Source: Agrococcus sp. ARC_14
GTDB taxonomy: Bacteria > Actinomycetota > Actinomycetes > Actinomycetales > Microbacteriaceae
Assembly (NCBI RefSeq): GCF_022436485.1
Contig: NZ_JAKUDO010000001.1
Span: 1,116,001-1,180,000 of the forward strand
Reading direction: 5' to 3'
DNA: 64,000 nt
This document shows positions 45,773-54,790 of the stretch, one piece after another. The position numbers and the translations under genes are program-made. Numbering within the stretch: position 1 is the stretch's first letter; the number at the start of each line of letters is the position of its first letter. Under the pieces are notes generated by a model that was not told where the DNA came from, searched no databases, and saw only the letters and a list, made by a program, of their open reading frames with translations.

Positions 45773-47341
45773 ATGCCGCCGATCACCAAAGAAGCCCAAC
45801 GCGCCGAGCTGCACAAGACGATCTGGCGTATCGCCAACGATCTGCGAGGCAGCGTCGACGGCTGGGACTTCAAGAGCTACGTGCTCGGCATGCTCTTCTA
45901 CCGCTTCATCTCCGAGAATCTCACTGCCTACATCAACAAGGGTGAGCAGGACGCTGGCGAGGCCTCGTTCGACTACTCAGGGCTGCACGATGACCAAGCG
46001 GAGTTCGGGCGCACCGAGACGGTGGCAGAGAAGGGCTTCTACATCCTTCCGTCCGAGTTGTTCGCGAACGTTCGTAAGCGCGCGGCGACGGATGAAAGCT
46101 TGAACGAGACCCTCGAGCGCGTCTTTAAGAACATCGAAGGATCGGCGCTCGGCACCGGCAGCGAGGACGACCTCAAGGGCCTCTTTGACGATCTCGACGT
46201 CAACAGCAACAAGCTCGGCAGCACTGTCGCCAAGCGCAACGAGAAGCTCGTGAAGCTCCTTGATGCCATCGGCGAGCTACCGCTCGGTGAGCTGCAGGAC
46301 AACTCCATCGACCTGTTCGGCGACGCCTACGAGTACTTAATGCAGATGTACGCCGCGAACGCCGGCAAGTCTGGTGGTGAGTACTACACGCCACAAGAAG
46401 TCTCGGAGCTGCTCGCCCGCATCACTGTCGTCGGCAAGAAGGCCGTGAACAAGGTCTACGACCCTGCGGCGGGTTCCGGCTCTCTGCTCTTGAAGTTCGC
46501 GAAGGTGTTGGGCAAGGAGAACGTCCGCCAGGGCTTCTACGGCCAGGAGATCAACCTGACGACCTACAACCTCGCGCGGATCAACATGTTCCTGCACGAC
46601 GTCAACTACGAGAAGTTCAACCTCGCCCATGGCGACACGCTCATGGATCCGGCGCACTGGGACGACGAGCCCTTCGAAGCGATCGTGTCCAATCCGCCGT
46701 ACTCGATCAAGTGGGACGGTGACGCAAACCCGCTCCTCATCAACGATGAGCGTTTCGCTCCGGCCGGTGTGCTCGCACCAAAGTCGAAGGCCGACCTGGC
46801 CTTCGCGATGCACATCCTGAGCTGGCTGGCCGTCAACGGCACAGCAGCCATCGTCGAGTTCCCTGGCGTGCTGTACCGCGGGGGAGCGGAGCAAAAGATC
46901 CGCAAGTACCTCATCGACAACAACTACGTCGACGCCGTCATCCAGCTCCCGCCGGACCTCTTCTTCGGCACGACCATCGCCACTTGCATCATCGTCCTCA
47001 AGAAATCCAAGACCGACAATAGCGTCCTCTTCATCGATGGTTCGACCGAGTTCAAGCGCACCGGTAACAAGAACAAGCTGACGCCCGACAACCAGCAGAA
47101 CATCTTGATGACCTTTGAGGCACGAGAAGACGATGACCACTTCGCGAGGCTCGTCTCAAACGAGGACATAGCCGCCAATGATTACAACATCGCCGTGTCT
47201 TCCTATGTCGAGCAGGAAGATACCCGCGAAGTTGTCGACATCACGGAGCTCAACGCTGAGATTGCGCGGATCGTCGCGCGCCAGGCAGAACTCCGCGTAT
47301 CCATTGATCAGATCGTGGCCAATCTAGAGGGCTCGAAGTGA
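45773..47341 (+). CDS. hsdM: Type I restriction-modification methyltransferase subunit
   Basis: 522 residues. N6-adenine methylase: helical N-terminal HsdM_N domain (about 8-160), SAM motif I DPAAGSGS (230-237) and catalytic NPPY (307-310). It forms M2S with HsdS to methylate the host and M2SR2 to restrict. AAGGAG lies upstream of the ATG. The stop overlaps hsdS (GTGA). All catalytic motifs are present, so it should be active. Confidence 0.96.
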   Translation: MPPITKEAQRAELHKTIWRIANDLRGSVDGWDFKSYVLGMLFYRFISENLTAYINKGEQDAGEASFDYSGLHDDQAEFGRTETVAEKGFYILPSELFANVRKRAATDESLNETLERVFKNIEGSALGTGSEDDLKGLFDDLDVNSNKLGSTVAKRNEKLVKLLDAIGELPLGELQDNSIDLFGDAYEYLMQMYAANAGKSGGEYYTPQEVSELLARITVVGKKAVNKVYDPAAGSGSLLLKFAKVLGKENVRQGFYGQEINLTTYNLARINMFLHDVNYEKFNLAHGDTLMDPAHWDDEPFEAIVSNPPYSIKWDGDANPLLINDERFAPAGVLAPKSKADLAFAMHILSWLAVNGTAAIVEFPGVLYRGGAEQKIRKYLIDNNYVDAVIQLPPDLFFGTTIATCIIVLKKSKTDNSVLFIDGSTEFKRTGNKNKLTPDNQQNILMTFEAREDDDHFARLVSNEDIAANDYNIAVSSYVEQEDTREVVDITELNAEIARIVARQAELRVSIDQIVANLEGSK

Positions 47342-48537
47342 GTCGCATCGACGATCTTCTTGAGCGGTTCGCTCCAAGCGGGGTGAGTTCTAAATTGCTC
47401 GGCGACATCGCAGCGACGGTCCCGGGGTTGTCGGGAAAGACCAAGGCAGATTTCTCCGACGGTAATGCGCGATACGTCTCGTACAAAAATGCTTTCGCCA
47501 ACCTCTCGGTTGACCAGTCGAGTGGTGATTTCGTGAAGGTAGCACCGAGAGAAAGGCAGAATCAACTACGAAAGGGAGACGTGGTGATCACTGGTTCCTC
47601 GGAGTCGCTCGCGGAAGTCGGCATGTCCTCTGTCGTAATGGACGAACCAATTGAGCCGTTGTACCTCAATAGTTTCTGCTTCGCGCTTCGATTTAACGAT
47701 CCAGAACTCCTGTTTCCCGGCTATGCGAAGCATTTGTTCCGAGGCGAATCGATCCGATCGCAGATCCGACGTACCGCTAGCGGTGTGACCCGCATTAATA
47801 TCTCCAAACCACGATTCATGCAGGTACGAATCCCCGTACCGCCTCTCGAGGTGCAGCACCAGATCGTGAGAATATTGGATCAGTTCACTCAGCTAGAAGC
47901 GGAGCTGGAAGCGAAGCTGGAAGCGGAGCTGGAAGCCCGCCGCCACCAGTATGAGCACTACCGTGAAAATCTCTTGGTAACCGATGTGGCCAAATCGCGT
48001 CGCGCACGGCTGGACGACCTGTTCGATCTGCGTGCCGGGAAGTTCATCGCGGCGTCAGATATCTTCCCAGAGCCGGACAATGTGCACTCCATCCCGTGTT
48101 TCGGTGGAGGGGGCCTGCGAGGGTACGTCGCGGAACCAAACCAACAGGGCGATCTTGTGCTGATTGGTCGGCAAGGCGCCCTTTGTGGGAACGTCAAACG
48201 TGCCAGCGGTGCTTTCTACGCCACTGAGCACTCTGTCGTTGTCACGCCGCAAGATGGCGTCGACATCAGATGGGCCTTTCACCTGCTCAAAAGCATGAAT
48301 CTAAATCAATACGCTTCGAAGTCTGCACAGCCGGGGCTGGCGGTGGGCACACTCAACCAACTTGTAGTCGACGTCCCTTCGCTAGACGAGCAAGTGCGTA
48401 TTGGTTCAATTCTTGACAAGTTTAATGCTCTTGTGAACCACCTCAGCGTTGGCCTCCCTGCGGAGCTAGCTGCTCGTCGGAAGCAGTACGAGTACTTCCG
48501 CGACAAGCTACTCACCTTTGAGGAGGCAGCCGCATGA
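47338..48537 (+). CDS. hsdS: Type I restriction-modification specificity subunit
   Basis: 399 residues from a GTG. There are two target recognition domains (about 1-165 and 215-355), each followed by a helical spacer; the two spacers resemble each other (RILDQFTQLEAEL and SILDKFNALVNHL; ARRHQYEHYRENLL and ARRKQYEYFRDKLL). The central spacer contains four tandem LEAE/LEAK/LEAE/LEAR tetrapeptides. Base composition is the least GC-rich in the window, typical of recombining hsdS genes. Overlaps hsdM and hsdR by four bases each. Confidence 0.94.
   Translation: MSRIDDLLERFAPSGVSSKLLGDIAATVPGLSGKTKADFSDGNARYVSYKNAFANLSVDQSSGDFVKVAPRERQNQLRKGDVVITGSSESLAEVGMSSVVMDEPIEPLYLNSFCFALRFNDPELLFPGYAKHLFRGESIRSQIRRTASGVTRINISKPRFMQVRIPVPPLEVQHQIVRILDQFTQLEAELEAKLEAELEARRHQYEHYRENLLVTDVAKSRRARLDDLFDLRAGKFIAASDIFPEPDNVHSIPCFGGGGLRGYVAEPNQQGDLVLIGRQGALCGNVKRASGAFYATEHSVVVTPQDGVDIRWAFHLLKSMNLNQYASKSAQPGLAVGTLNQLVVDVPSLDEQVRIGSILDKFNALVNHLSVGLPAELAARRKQYEYFRDKLLTFEEAAA
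47893..47940 (+). repeat. 12-bp tandem repeat in the HsdS central spacer, 4 units
   Basis: Units start at 47893, 47905, 47917 and 47929 (CTGGAAGCGGAG type; first unit CTAGAAGCGGAG), coding for four LEAx tetrapeptides at residues 186-201. Confidence 0.9.
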
Positions 48538-51500
48538 GTGATCCGACTTCACGCAAGTACGACCCGATCGCCGTCTCGAACGAGAGCACGGTCGTCGCCG
48601 AGTACGTCCCCGACGCACATCAGACAACTGCGTACCAGTCCGAGGCTGACCTCGAGCGCGAAATGATCCGCCTGCTGCAATCGCAGGCGTACGAGTATCT
48701 TCCGATCACGTCGGAAGCGCAGCTCGTCGCGAACCTGCGCACCCAGCTCGAAGCGGCGAACAGCATCACTTTCAGTGACACCGAGTGGGAGGCGTTCTTC
48801 ACGACGAAGGTCGCCGGCCAGAACGACGGCATTGTGGAGAAGACGGTGCGGATCCAAGAGGATCACATCCAGATCTTGAAGCGTGACGATGGTTCGACGA
48901 AGAACATCACGCTGGTCGACAAGACCAATATTCACAACAATCGGCTGCAGGTCATCAACCAGTACGAGTTGGGCCGTGGCGACGGCGGTGCCAACTATGC
49001 CAACCGCTACGACGTGACGGTGCTCGTGAACGGCCTCCCGATGGTCCACATCGAGCTCAAGCGTCGTGGCGTCGACATCCGTGAGGCGTTCAACCAGATC
49101 AACCGCTACCAGCGGGACAGTTTCTGGGCGGGCTCCGGGCTCTTCGAGTATGTCCAGCTCTTCGTCATCTCGAATGGCACGCTCACCAAGTACTACTCCA
49201 ACACGACCCGCGGCCGGCACATCGATGAGGGCAAGAAGCAGGCTGGCGGCAGCAAGAAGAAGAAGACGAGCAATAGCTTCGAGTTCACCTCCTGGTGGGC
49301 AGACGCGCAGAACAAGCCGATTCAGCAACTGACGGCCTTCGTCAAGACGTTCTTCGCGAAGCACTCGCTGCTCAACGTCCTCACGAAGTACTGCGTCCTC
49401 ACGGCTGATCGCGACTTGCTCGTCATGCGTCCGTACCAAATCGTGGCGACCGAGCGGATCCTGCAGCGCATTGATATCGCCACGAACTACAAGAAGCTCG
49501 GCACGGTCGACGCGGGCGGCTACGTGTGGCACACCACCGGGTCAGGCAAGACGCTGACATCATTCAAGACCGCACAACTGGCATCGAAGCTCCCGAGCGT
49601 CGACAAGGTGCTGTTCGTCGTGGACCGCAAGGACCTCGACTACCAGACGATGCGCGAGTACGACCGCTTCGAGAAGGGCGCCGCCAACTCGAACGCCTCG
49701 ACCGCGATCCTCAAGGCGCAGCTCGAGGATTCGAACGCCAAGATCATCATCACGACGATCCAGAAGCTGTCGAACTTCATTCGCGCCAACAAGGGCCACG
49801 AGATCTACTCCGGCCACGTCGTGATCATCTTCGACGAGTGTCACCGCTCGCAGTTCGGAGACATGCACAGCGACATCACCCGCGCGTTCAAGCACTACAA
49901 CCTGTTCGGTTTCACCGGTACGCCGATCTTCGCGGCCAACGCCGGCAGCGGCGGGAACCCAAGCCTCAAGACCACCGAGCAGGCCTTCGGCGAGAAGTTG
50001 CACACCTACACAATCGTCGACGCGATCACCGACAAGAACGTGCTCCCCTTCCGCATCGACTACATCAACACGGTCAAGGTCGGCAACCCGGAGGACAAGC
50101 AGGTGTCGGCCATCGATGCCGAGAAGGCGCTCCTCGACCCGCGGCGCATCCGCGAGATCGTCAAGTACACCCTCGAGCACTTTGACCAGAAGACGAAGCG
50201 CGCCTCTAGCTACGAGCACGCGGTCGTCACCAACGTCACGGAGTCAGTGCGTACGCGCAGGCGCGCCGAAGCCTTGCGGGAGAAGAAGCGCGTCCGCGGC
50301 TTCAACGCACTGTTCGCAACCGCATCCATCGATGCCGCGCGTCGCTACTACAACCAGTTCCAGATGCAGCAAGAAGAGTTGACTGCTGATCGCCGCCTGA
50401 AGGTCGGCATCATCTTCTCCTACGGGGCAAACGACGCTGTCGATGACGACATCCTCGACGACGAGGCCTTCGACACCGACGCGTTGTCAGCCGATGCGCG
50501 CGGTTTCTTAGAAGACGCGATTCAGGACTACAACGACATGTTCGGCACCAGCTACGACACCAGCGCCGACAAGTTCCAGAACTACTACAAGGACCTATCC
50601 CAGCGGATGAAGAACCGCGAGATCGACCTGGTCATCGTGGTGAACATGTTCCTGACCGGCTTCGACGCCACGACGCTCAACACGCTGTTCGTCGACAAGA
50701 ATCTCCGCGCCCACGGCCTCATCCAGGCGTACTCGCGCACCAACCGCATCCTCAACTCGGTCAAGACCTACGGCAACATCGTCGCTTTCCGAAACCTGGA
50801 AGACCAAACCAACGCTGCCCTCGAACTGTTCGGCAACAAGGACGCGCGTGGCGTCGTTCTGCTGAAGCCCTATCAGGAGTATTACGGCGAGTACGCCGAG
50901 AAGGTCATTCACCTCATCCAGCGCTTCCCGCTTGGGCACCAGATCGTGGGTGAGGAGGCGCAGAAGGATTTCATTGGCTTGTTCGGGGCCATCCTGCGGC
51001 TGCAGAACATCCTCACCTCGTTCGACGACTTCGAGGGACAGGATCCGCTCACCGAGCGACAGGCCCAGGACTACCGCAGCGTCTACCTCGACCTCTATGC
51101 CGAGTTCCGCAAGGACCGCAACGGGGACAAGGAACTGATCAACGACGACGTCGTATTCGAGATCGAGCTCATCAAGCAGGTTGAGATCAACGTCGACTAC
51201 ATCCTGATGCTTGTCGAGAAGCTCCGCGCCGAGCGTGGCGACGGCGATGACAAGGAAATCCGCGCCCAGATCTCGTGTGCCGTTGATGCCAGCCCGACAC
51301 TCCGCAGCAAGCGCGACCTCGTCGAGGACTTCGTCGACAACGTGTCGATTGACGGTGCCGTCGACGTGCAGTGGCAGGCCTACGTTGCAGCCAAGCGAGA
51401 AGCCGAGCTCGAGGCGATCATCGCCGAAGAGAAACTCCGACCGGAACAGACGCGTGCCTTCATCGAGTCTGCGTTCCGCGACGGGCAGCTCCGCACTACA

Positions 51501-51641
51501 GGTACGGCAATCACGAAGATCCTGCCGCCCGTCTCGCGCTTCGCATCTGACGGTGGACACGGTGGCAAGAAGAAGTCCGTTGTTGAAGCATTGTCGCGAT
51601 TCTTCGAGCGGTTCTTTGGACTCAGCGCAGGAGGAGAGTAG
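48534..51641 (+). CDS. hsdR: Type I restriction-modification motor/endonuclease subunit
   Basis: 1035 residues. The N-terminal PD-(D/E)xK nuclease has D160 and E174-L-K176. The SF2 translocase follows with Walker A TGSGKT (335-340) and DECH (434-437), helicase motifs through MFLTGFDATTLN, and a C-terminal helical domain that docks on the methylase. It cuts unmethylated DNA far from the recognition site after ATP-driven translocation. ATGA overlap with hsdS. All key residues are intact. Confidence 0.96.
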   Translation: MSDPTSRKYDPIAVSNESTVVAEYVPDAHQTTAYQSEADLEREMIRLLQSQAYEYLPITSEAQLVANLRTQLEAANSITFSDTEWEAFFTTKVAGQNDGIVEKTVRIQEDHIQILKRDDGSTKNITLVDKTNIHNNRLQVINQYELGRGDGGANYANRYDVTVLVNGLPMVHIELKRRGVDIREAFNQINRYQRDSFWAGSGLFEYVQLFVISNGTLTKYYSNTTRGRHIDEGKKQAGGSKKKKTSNSFEFTSWWADAQNKPIQQLTAFVKTFFAKHSLLNVLTKYCVLTADRDLLVMRPYQIVATERILQRIDIATNYKKLGTVDAGGYVWHTTGSGKTLTSFKTAQLASKLPSVDKVLFVVDRKDLDYQTMREYDRFEKGAANSNASTAILKAQLEDSNAKIIITTIQKLSNFIRANKGHEIYSGHVVIIFDECHRSQFGDMHSDITRAFKHYNLFGFTGTPIFAANAGSGGNPSLKTTEQAFGEKLHTYTIVDAITDKNVLPFRIDYINTVKVGNPEDKQVSAIDAEKALLDPRRIREIVKYTLEHFDQKTKRASSYEHAVVTNVTESVRTRRRAEALREKKRVRGFNALFATASIDAARRYYNQFQMQQEELTADRRLKVGIIFSYGANDAVDDDILDDEAFDTDALSADARGFLEDAIQDYNDMFGTSYDTSADKFQNYYKDLSQRMKNREIDLVIVVNMFLTGFDATTLNTLFVDKNLRAHGLIQAYSRTNRILNSVKTYGNIVAFRNLEDQTNAALELFGNKDARGVVLLKPYQEYYGEYAEKVIHLIQRFPLGHQIVGEEAQKDFIGLFGAILRLQNILTSFDDFEGQDPLTERQAQDYRSVYLDLYAEFRKDRNGDKELINDDVVFEIELIKQVEINVDYILMLVEKLRAERGDGDDKEIRAQISCAVDASPTLRSKRDLVEDFVDNVSIDGAVDVQWQAYVAAKREAELEAIIAEEKLRPEQTRAFIESAFRDGQLRTTGTAITKILPPVSRFASDGGHGGKKKSVVEALSRFFERFFGLSAGGE

Positions 51642-54214
51642 TGACGCTCAACGAGGATTTGGCGAGTTGGCTGGATGCGCGCCCAGATTGGCAAAAGGAC
51701 GCTGTCGCGCGCTTCTGCCGCAACGAGACGTTGTCGGTTGAGGACGTATCGAACATTGCGGACCATCTGATTGCGGGAAGCTACCCCGTTGCCACGAACA
51801 TCGAAGTCGCGGACATCCCTGGCTCCACGGCAGCGGGCGATCCCATCAGCCTCCTTCAGGTCTCGGGCGTCGAGGGCGTCAACGCGCTCACCGGCGGCCA
51901 AGCGCTCTCGTTTGGTGCCGCCGGCTTGACCATCGCTTTCGGCAACAACGCCAGCGGGAAGTCTGGCTACGCTCGACTGATCCGTGAAGCCGTCACCTCT
52001 CGTGTCAAAGCGGCGCGCCTCCTCGGTGACGTCTTCTCGGATATCGACACCGCACAGGCGGCGAGGCTCGACTATCAGGTCGGTGTCAACGCCAAAGCAT
52101 GGAATCTCGGTGAGCCGCAGAGTACCGAATTGTCCAGAATCCGGTTCTACGACGAGGACTGCGGTGACGCATATGTCACGACGGCGTCGGAGGTCAACTA
52201 CCGGCCGTCTGCACTTACGATCCTGGACCAACTGTCAGATGCCTGTGAGGCGGTTGCTGCTGAACTCAGTCGCCGACTGGGCGCGAATCAGGCGGAGCGA
52301 CCGCAGCTTCCAGTGCTCCACCCAGGAACCTCAGGCTCCACATTCCTAGCCGGTATCTCAGCCTCCACCTCAAAAGAGGTGATTTCAGGGGCCACCAACT
52401 TGGCTGACGATCATGACGCGCGGCTTGCGAAGCAGTTCGCCGAGGAGGCGCGACTCAAGGGCAGCGACCCCAACAAGGAAAAGGAGAGGCTCACATCTCT
52501 TGGGCGCGATTGGTCGACGGTCGAGGTTCACGCCCGCGCGTTGGAGGCCGTACTCGGTGATGATGCACTGCGCACACTGAGGGAACTGCAACAGAGGACT
52601 GTTCAACTCCGGGAAGCCGCCCGGATTGCGTCAGCCCGAACCTTCGACTCTGAGCCACTCGCCAGCGTGGGCTCGGAGGCCTGGCGCGCGCTCTGGGAAG
52701 CAGCGCGCAAGTTCTCGTTGGTCGACGGATATCACGAGCACGACTTTCCGTTCACACGTGATGGCGCAGTTTGTGTGCTCTGCCAGCAGCCGTTGAACGA
52801 GCGGGCCGCTGACCGGCTATGTCGGTTCGAGGCGTTTGTTACGGACATGACCTCAAGCGACGCGGATACGGCCGCTAAGGCACTCGCGACGTGGAGAGAC
52901 GATCTCGCTGAACTTCAGACGCTGCCGCTAACGGTTTCTACGGCGATTAATCGGCTGCAGGACGGTGGCGAGGAAATCCAGGTGGTGCTCGATTGGTTCG
53001 AGGCCGGAACTCGCACGGCTACAGTTGCGGTTGCGTGGCTCGATGGAATAGAAGGCGTCGATCTCAATGTGCTCACAGACTCGATCCGCGGCCGAGCCAC
53101 AACGCGAGCTCAAGCGCTGACGACGCAGGCGCAGGAAATTGACGCTTCGACATTCGCTCAAACACTTAGCGCAATGAGCAAGATGGTGGTCGAACTCCAG
53201 GACGCCAAGACGCTCAGCGAAGCGAAGACGGCTATCGAGACTGAGGTGGCGCGGCTCGCAGAGCGCAAGAAGATCGAAGACGTGCGTCGCTTTGCCGCTA
53301 CTAACGCGGTCACCACGAAGCGTGGAGAACTGGCCGAGACATACGTGACCGCGGAAGTTCGGGACCACTTCACACGAGAGACCGAGCGTCTGGAACTGCG
53401 CCGCGTCACTCTCAATCGAACCGGACGTGGTCGCAGTGCGGCACTCGAACACCAACCGGGCCTACTCGGCTCACGACGCGACGCAGGCGTCGATGAGGTG
53501 CTTAGCGAAGGAGAGCAGACTGCACTCGGGTTGGCGGGATTTCTCACCGAAGTAGCGCTAGATGAGTCGCTCTCCAGTGTCGTGTTCGACGATCCCGTCT
53601 CATCGCTTGACGCCGAGCGACGATCAAAGGTTGCGCAGCGCCTTGTCGAGTTGGCGAGCCAGCGGCAGGTAATCGTGTTCACGCACGAGATCACGTTCGT
53701 ACACGCGTTGAACAAGGAGGCGAAGAGCAAGTCGGTTGCGGTAGCAACGCGCTCGATCCAGCGCATGGGCGGGGCGCGGCCTGGTCTTGTCGTTGACCAA
53801 CTCCCTTGGGCTGCGAGGGATATCCCTGAACGCGTCAACAAGCTCGAAGCAGACCTCGCGCAACTGAAGCGGGAGCGCGGAAGCTTGTCGGAGGACGACT
53901 ACACGGAGCGGACCGCTCAGATCGCGGGTCGACTTTCGGAGACCCTTGAGCGTGCGGTGAATCTGCACATCGTGAACGAGCTCGTCGATCGTGGAACCAA
54001 CGAAGTGCACCCGAACATGCTCAAGATCCTTCCCTTGTTCACGCAGGACGACCATGACGAGTTCCAGGCCGCGTATGCGAAGACATCGAGTTGGGCGGCA
54101 CGACATGACAATGCGCCCGAAGAGAACTACGTGGCGCCAACGATTGACGAGCTCGGCGACGAAGTCTCATGGCTCAAGGGATGGCATGATCGAATCAAGC
54201 GCTATCGGAATTGA
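51641..54214 (+). CDS. RloC/PrrC-like AAA ATPase with zinc-hook cysteines
   Basis: 857 residues of the AAA_13 type. Walker A GNNASGKS (101-108), a long coiled-coil middle with a C378-VL-C381 pair like a Rad50/RloC zinc hook, then LSEGEQ signature (621-626) and Walker B VVFDDP (647-652). In RloC and PrrC a C-terminal domain cleaves tRNA when restriction is inhibited. Here the matching helix reads LSETLERAV and lacks the expected arginine, while a histidine (ARHD) near residue 825 remains, so nuclease activity is uncertain. The GTG start overlaps the hsdR stop by one base (TAGTG), with GGAGGAG upstream. Confidence 0.75.
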   Translation: MTLNEDLASWLDARPDWQKDAVARFCRNETLSVEDVSNIADHLIAGSYPVATNIEVADIPGSTAAGDPISLLQVSGVEGVNALTGGQALSFGAAGLTIAFGNNASGKSGYARLIREAVTSRVKAARLLGDVFSDIDTAQAARLDYQVGVNAKAWNLGEPQSTELSRIRFYDEDCGDAYVTTASEVNYRPSALTILDQLSDACEAVAAELSRRLGANQAERPQLPVLHPGTSGSTFLAGISASTSKEVISGATNLADDHDARLAKQFAEEARLKGSDPNKEKERLTSLGRDWSTVEVHARALEAVLGDDALRTLRELQQRTVQLREAARIASARTFDSEPLASVGSEAWRALWEAARKFSLVDGYHEHDFPFTRDGAVCVLCQQPLNERAADRLCRFEAFVTDMTSSDADTAAKALATWRDDLAELQTLPLTVSTAINRLQDGGEEIQVVLDWFEAGTRTATVAVAWLDGIEGVDLNVLTDSIRGRATTRAQALTTQAQEIDASTFAQTLSAMSKMVVELQDAKTLSEAKTAIETEVARLAERKKIEDVRRFAATNAVTTKRGELAETYVTAEVRDHFTRETERLELRRVTLNRTGRGRSAALEHQPGLLGSRRDAGVDEVLSEGEQTALGLAGFLTEVALDESLSSVVFDDPVSSLDAERRSKVAQRLVELASQRQVIVFTHEITFVHALNKEAKSKSVAVATRSIQRMGGARPGLVVDQLPWAARDIPERVNKLEADLAQLKRERGSLSEDDYTERTAQIAGRLSETLERAVNLHIVNELVDRGTNEVHPNMLKILPLFTQDDHDEFQAAYAKTSSWAARHDNAPEENYVAPTIDELGDEVSWLKGWHDRIKRYRN

Positions 54215-54259
54215 TGCTCGCCAAGAGCACTCAGCGACTCCCGCTCGGTGATCGGAGGA

Positions 54260-54646
54260 TCACTCCACCGGCGGCAGTTTCCTCTGCGGTGCCTTCGCCC
54301 GCATCTCCACACCTGAGCGATGCAGCGCCCTGAAGACTGCGCCGTGTGAAAGCCCGTGCTTCGCTTCGAGCTGTCGCATGGTGGCTCCGGCCTCGTATGC
54401 CTGAGTCAAGGCAGCCGTTTCGTGGTCGGTCACGATGCGCTTCGTCGGCGTCACGTCGTGGTCGCGCAGGAGCTTCGTCAACGCGGACGGCGCAACTTCG
54501 AACGCTTTGGCCAGTGACCGTGCGCTCTCACCTGCCTTTGCTCGGCGCACGATCTCCGCGAGCGTCGCCTGTGCGAATCGCTTCGTCAATGCCTGCGCCC
54601 GGTACGACCCGGCCCTGCTCGAACCGTTCTCTCGATCACCGAGCAC
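54260..54646 (-). CDS. Helix-turn-helix protein of recombinase-tail type
   Basis: 128 residues that appear to hold two helix-turn-helix units: ARSLAKAFEVAPSALTKLLR (about 42-61) and MRQLEAKHGLSHGAVFRALH (about 89-108). Such modules form the tail of serine recombinases and also occur as small free-standing proteins in actinomycete islands. No catalytic recombinase domain is present, so it is either a regulator or a remnant. It converges on the ATPase gene. The start is probably GTG; the N-terminal 15 residues are uncertain. Confidence 0.62.
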   Translation of the reverse strand: MLGDRENGSSRAGSYRAQALTKRFAQATLAEIVRRAKAGESARSLAKAFEVAPSALTKLLRDHDVTPTKRIVTDHETAALTQAYEAGATMRQLEAKHGLSHGAVFRALHRSGVEMRAKAPQRKLPPVE

Positions 54647-54668
54647 CGCCAGCTTTCGCAGCTGACTA

Positions 54669-54679
54669 GGGTTAAACCC
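54669..54679 (-). promoter_or_regulatory. Inverted repeat upstream of the helix-turn-helix gene
   Basis: GGGTT-A-AACCC at 54669-54679, 22 bases before the gene start on the minus strand; a possible operator. Confidence 0.35.
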
Positions 54680-54690
54680 AGTTATGCCAT

Positions 54691-54760
54691 GGTTCGAGCA
54701 GACGTCAAGTACGCCAGCAGTGAGAAGCCCCCGCTAAGCGGGGGCTTTCGTCGTCTCCGG
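54691..54760 (+). repeat. Right flank repeat of the island
   Basis: GGTTCGAG (54691-54698), GTACGCCAGCAGT (54709-54721), hairpin, then GGGGGCTTTCGTCGT and TCCG, in the same order as at the tRNA-Gln 3' end. The spacing is five bases longer than the left copy and one position of the 13-base block differs. Confidence 0.65.
54725..54747 (+). terminator. Hairpin at the right island border
   Basis: AAGCCCCCGC (54725-54734), loop TAA, GCGGGGGCTT (54738-54747), then TCGTCGTC. Probably the original tRNA-Gln terminator or a copy of it. Confidence 0.8.
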
Positions 54761-54790
54761 AGTCGACTGGGGCCGCGGCGGCAGCCCTCC

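Larger units (their letters stand above)
44612..54760. mobile_element. Genomic island at tRNA-Gln carrying restriction and accessory defence genes
   Basis: A block bounded by imperfect repeats of the tRNA-Gln 3' end. Inside, codons are visibly less GC-biased than in neighbouring genes (many A- and T-ending codons, clearest in hsdS and the ATPase gene), and every recognisable gene is of accessory type: GIY-YIG protein, hsdMSR, RloC-like ATPase and helix-turn-helix protein. No integrase, transposase or excisionase is visible, so it was mobilised in trans or has lost that gene. Confidence 0.65.

Noticed and set aside
54661..54733. A second tRNA gene at the right island border
   Set aside because: Only the T-arm and 3'-end pieces are present; no D arm, anticodon arm or matching acceptor strand can be folded.
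44612..54760. Prophage or integrative conjugative element
   Set aside because: No integrase, structural, replication or transfer genes; only defence-type cargo is present.
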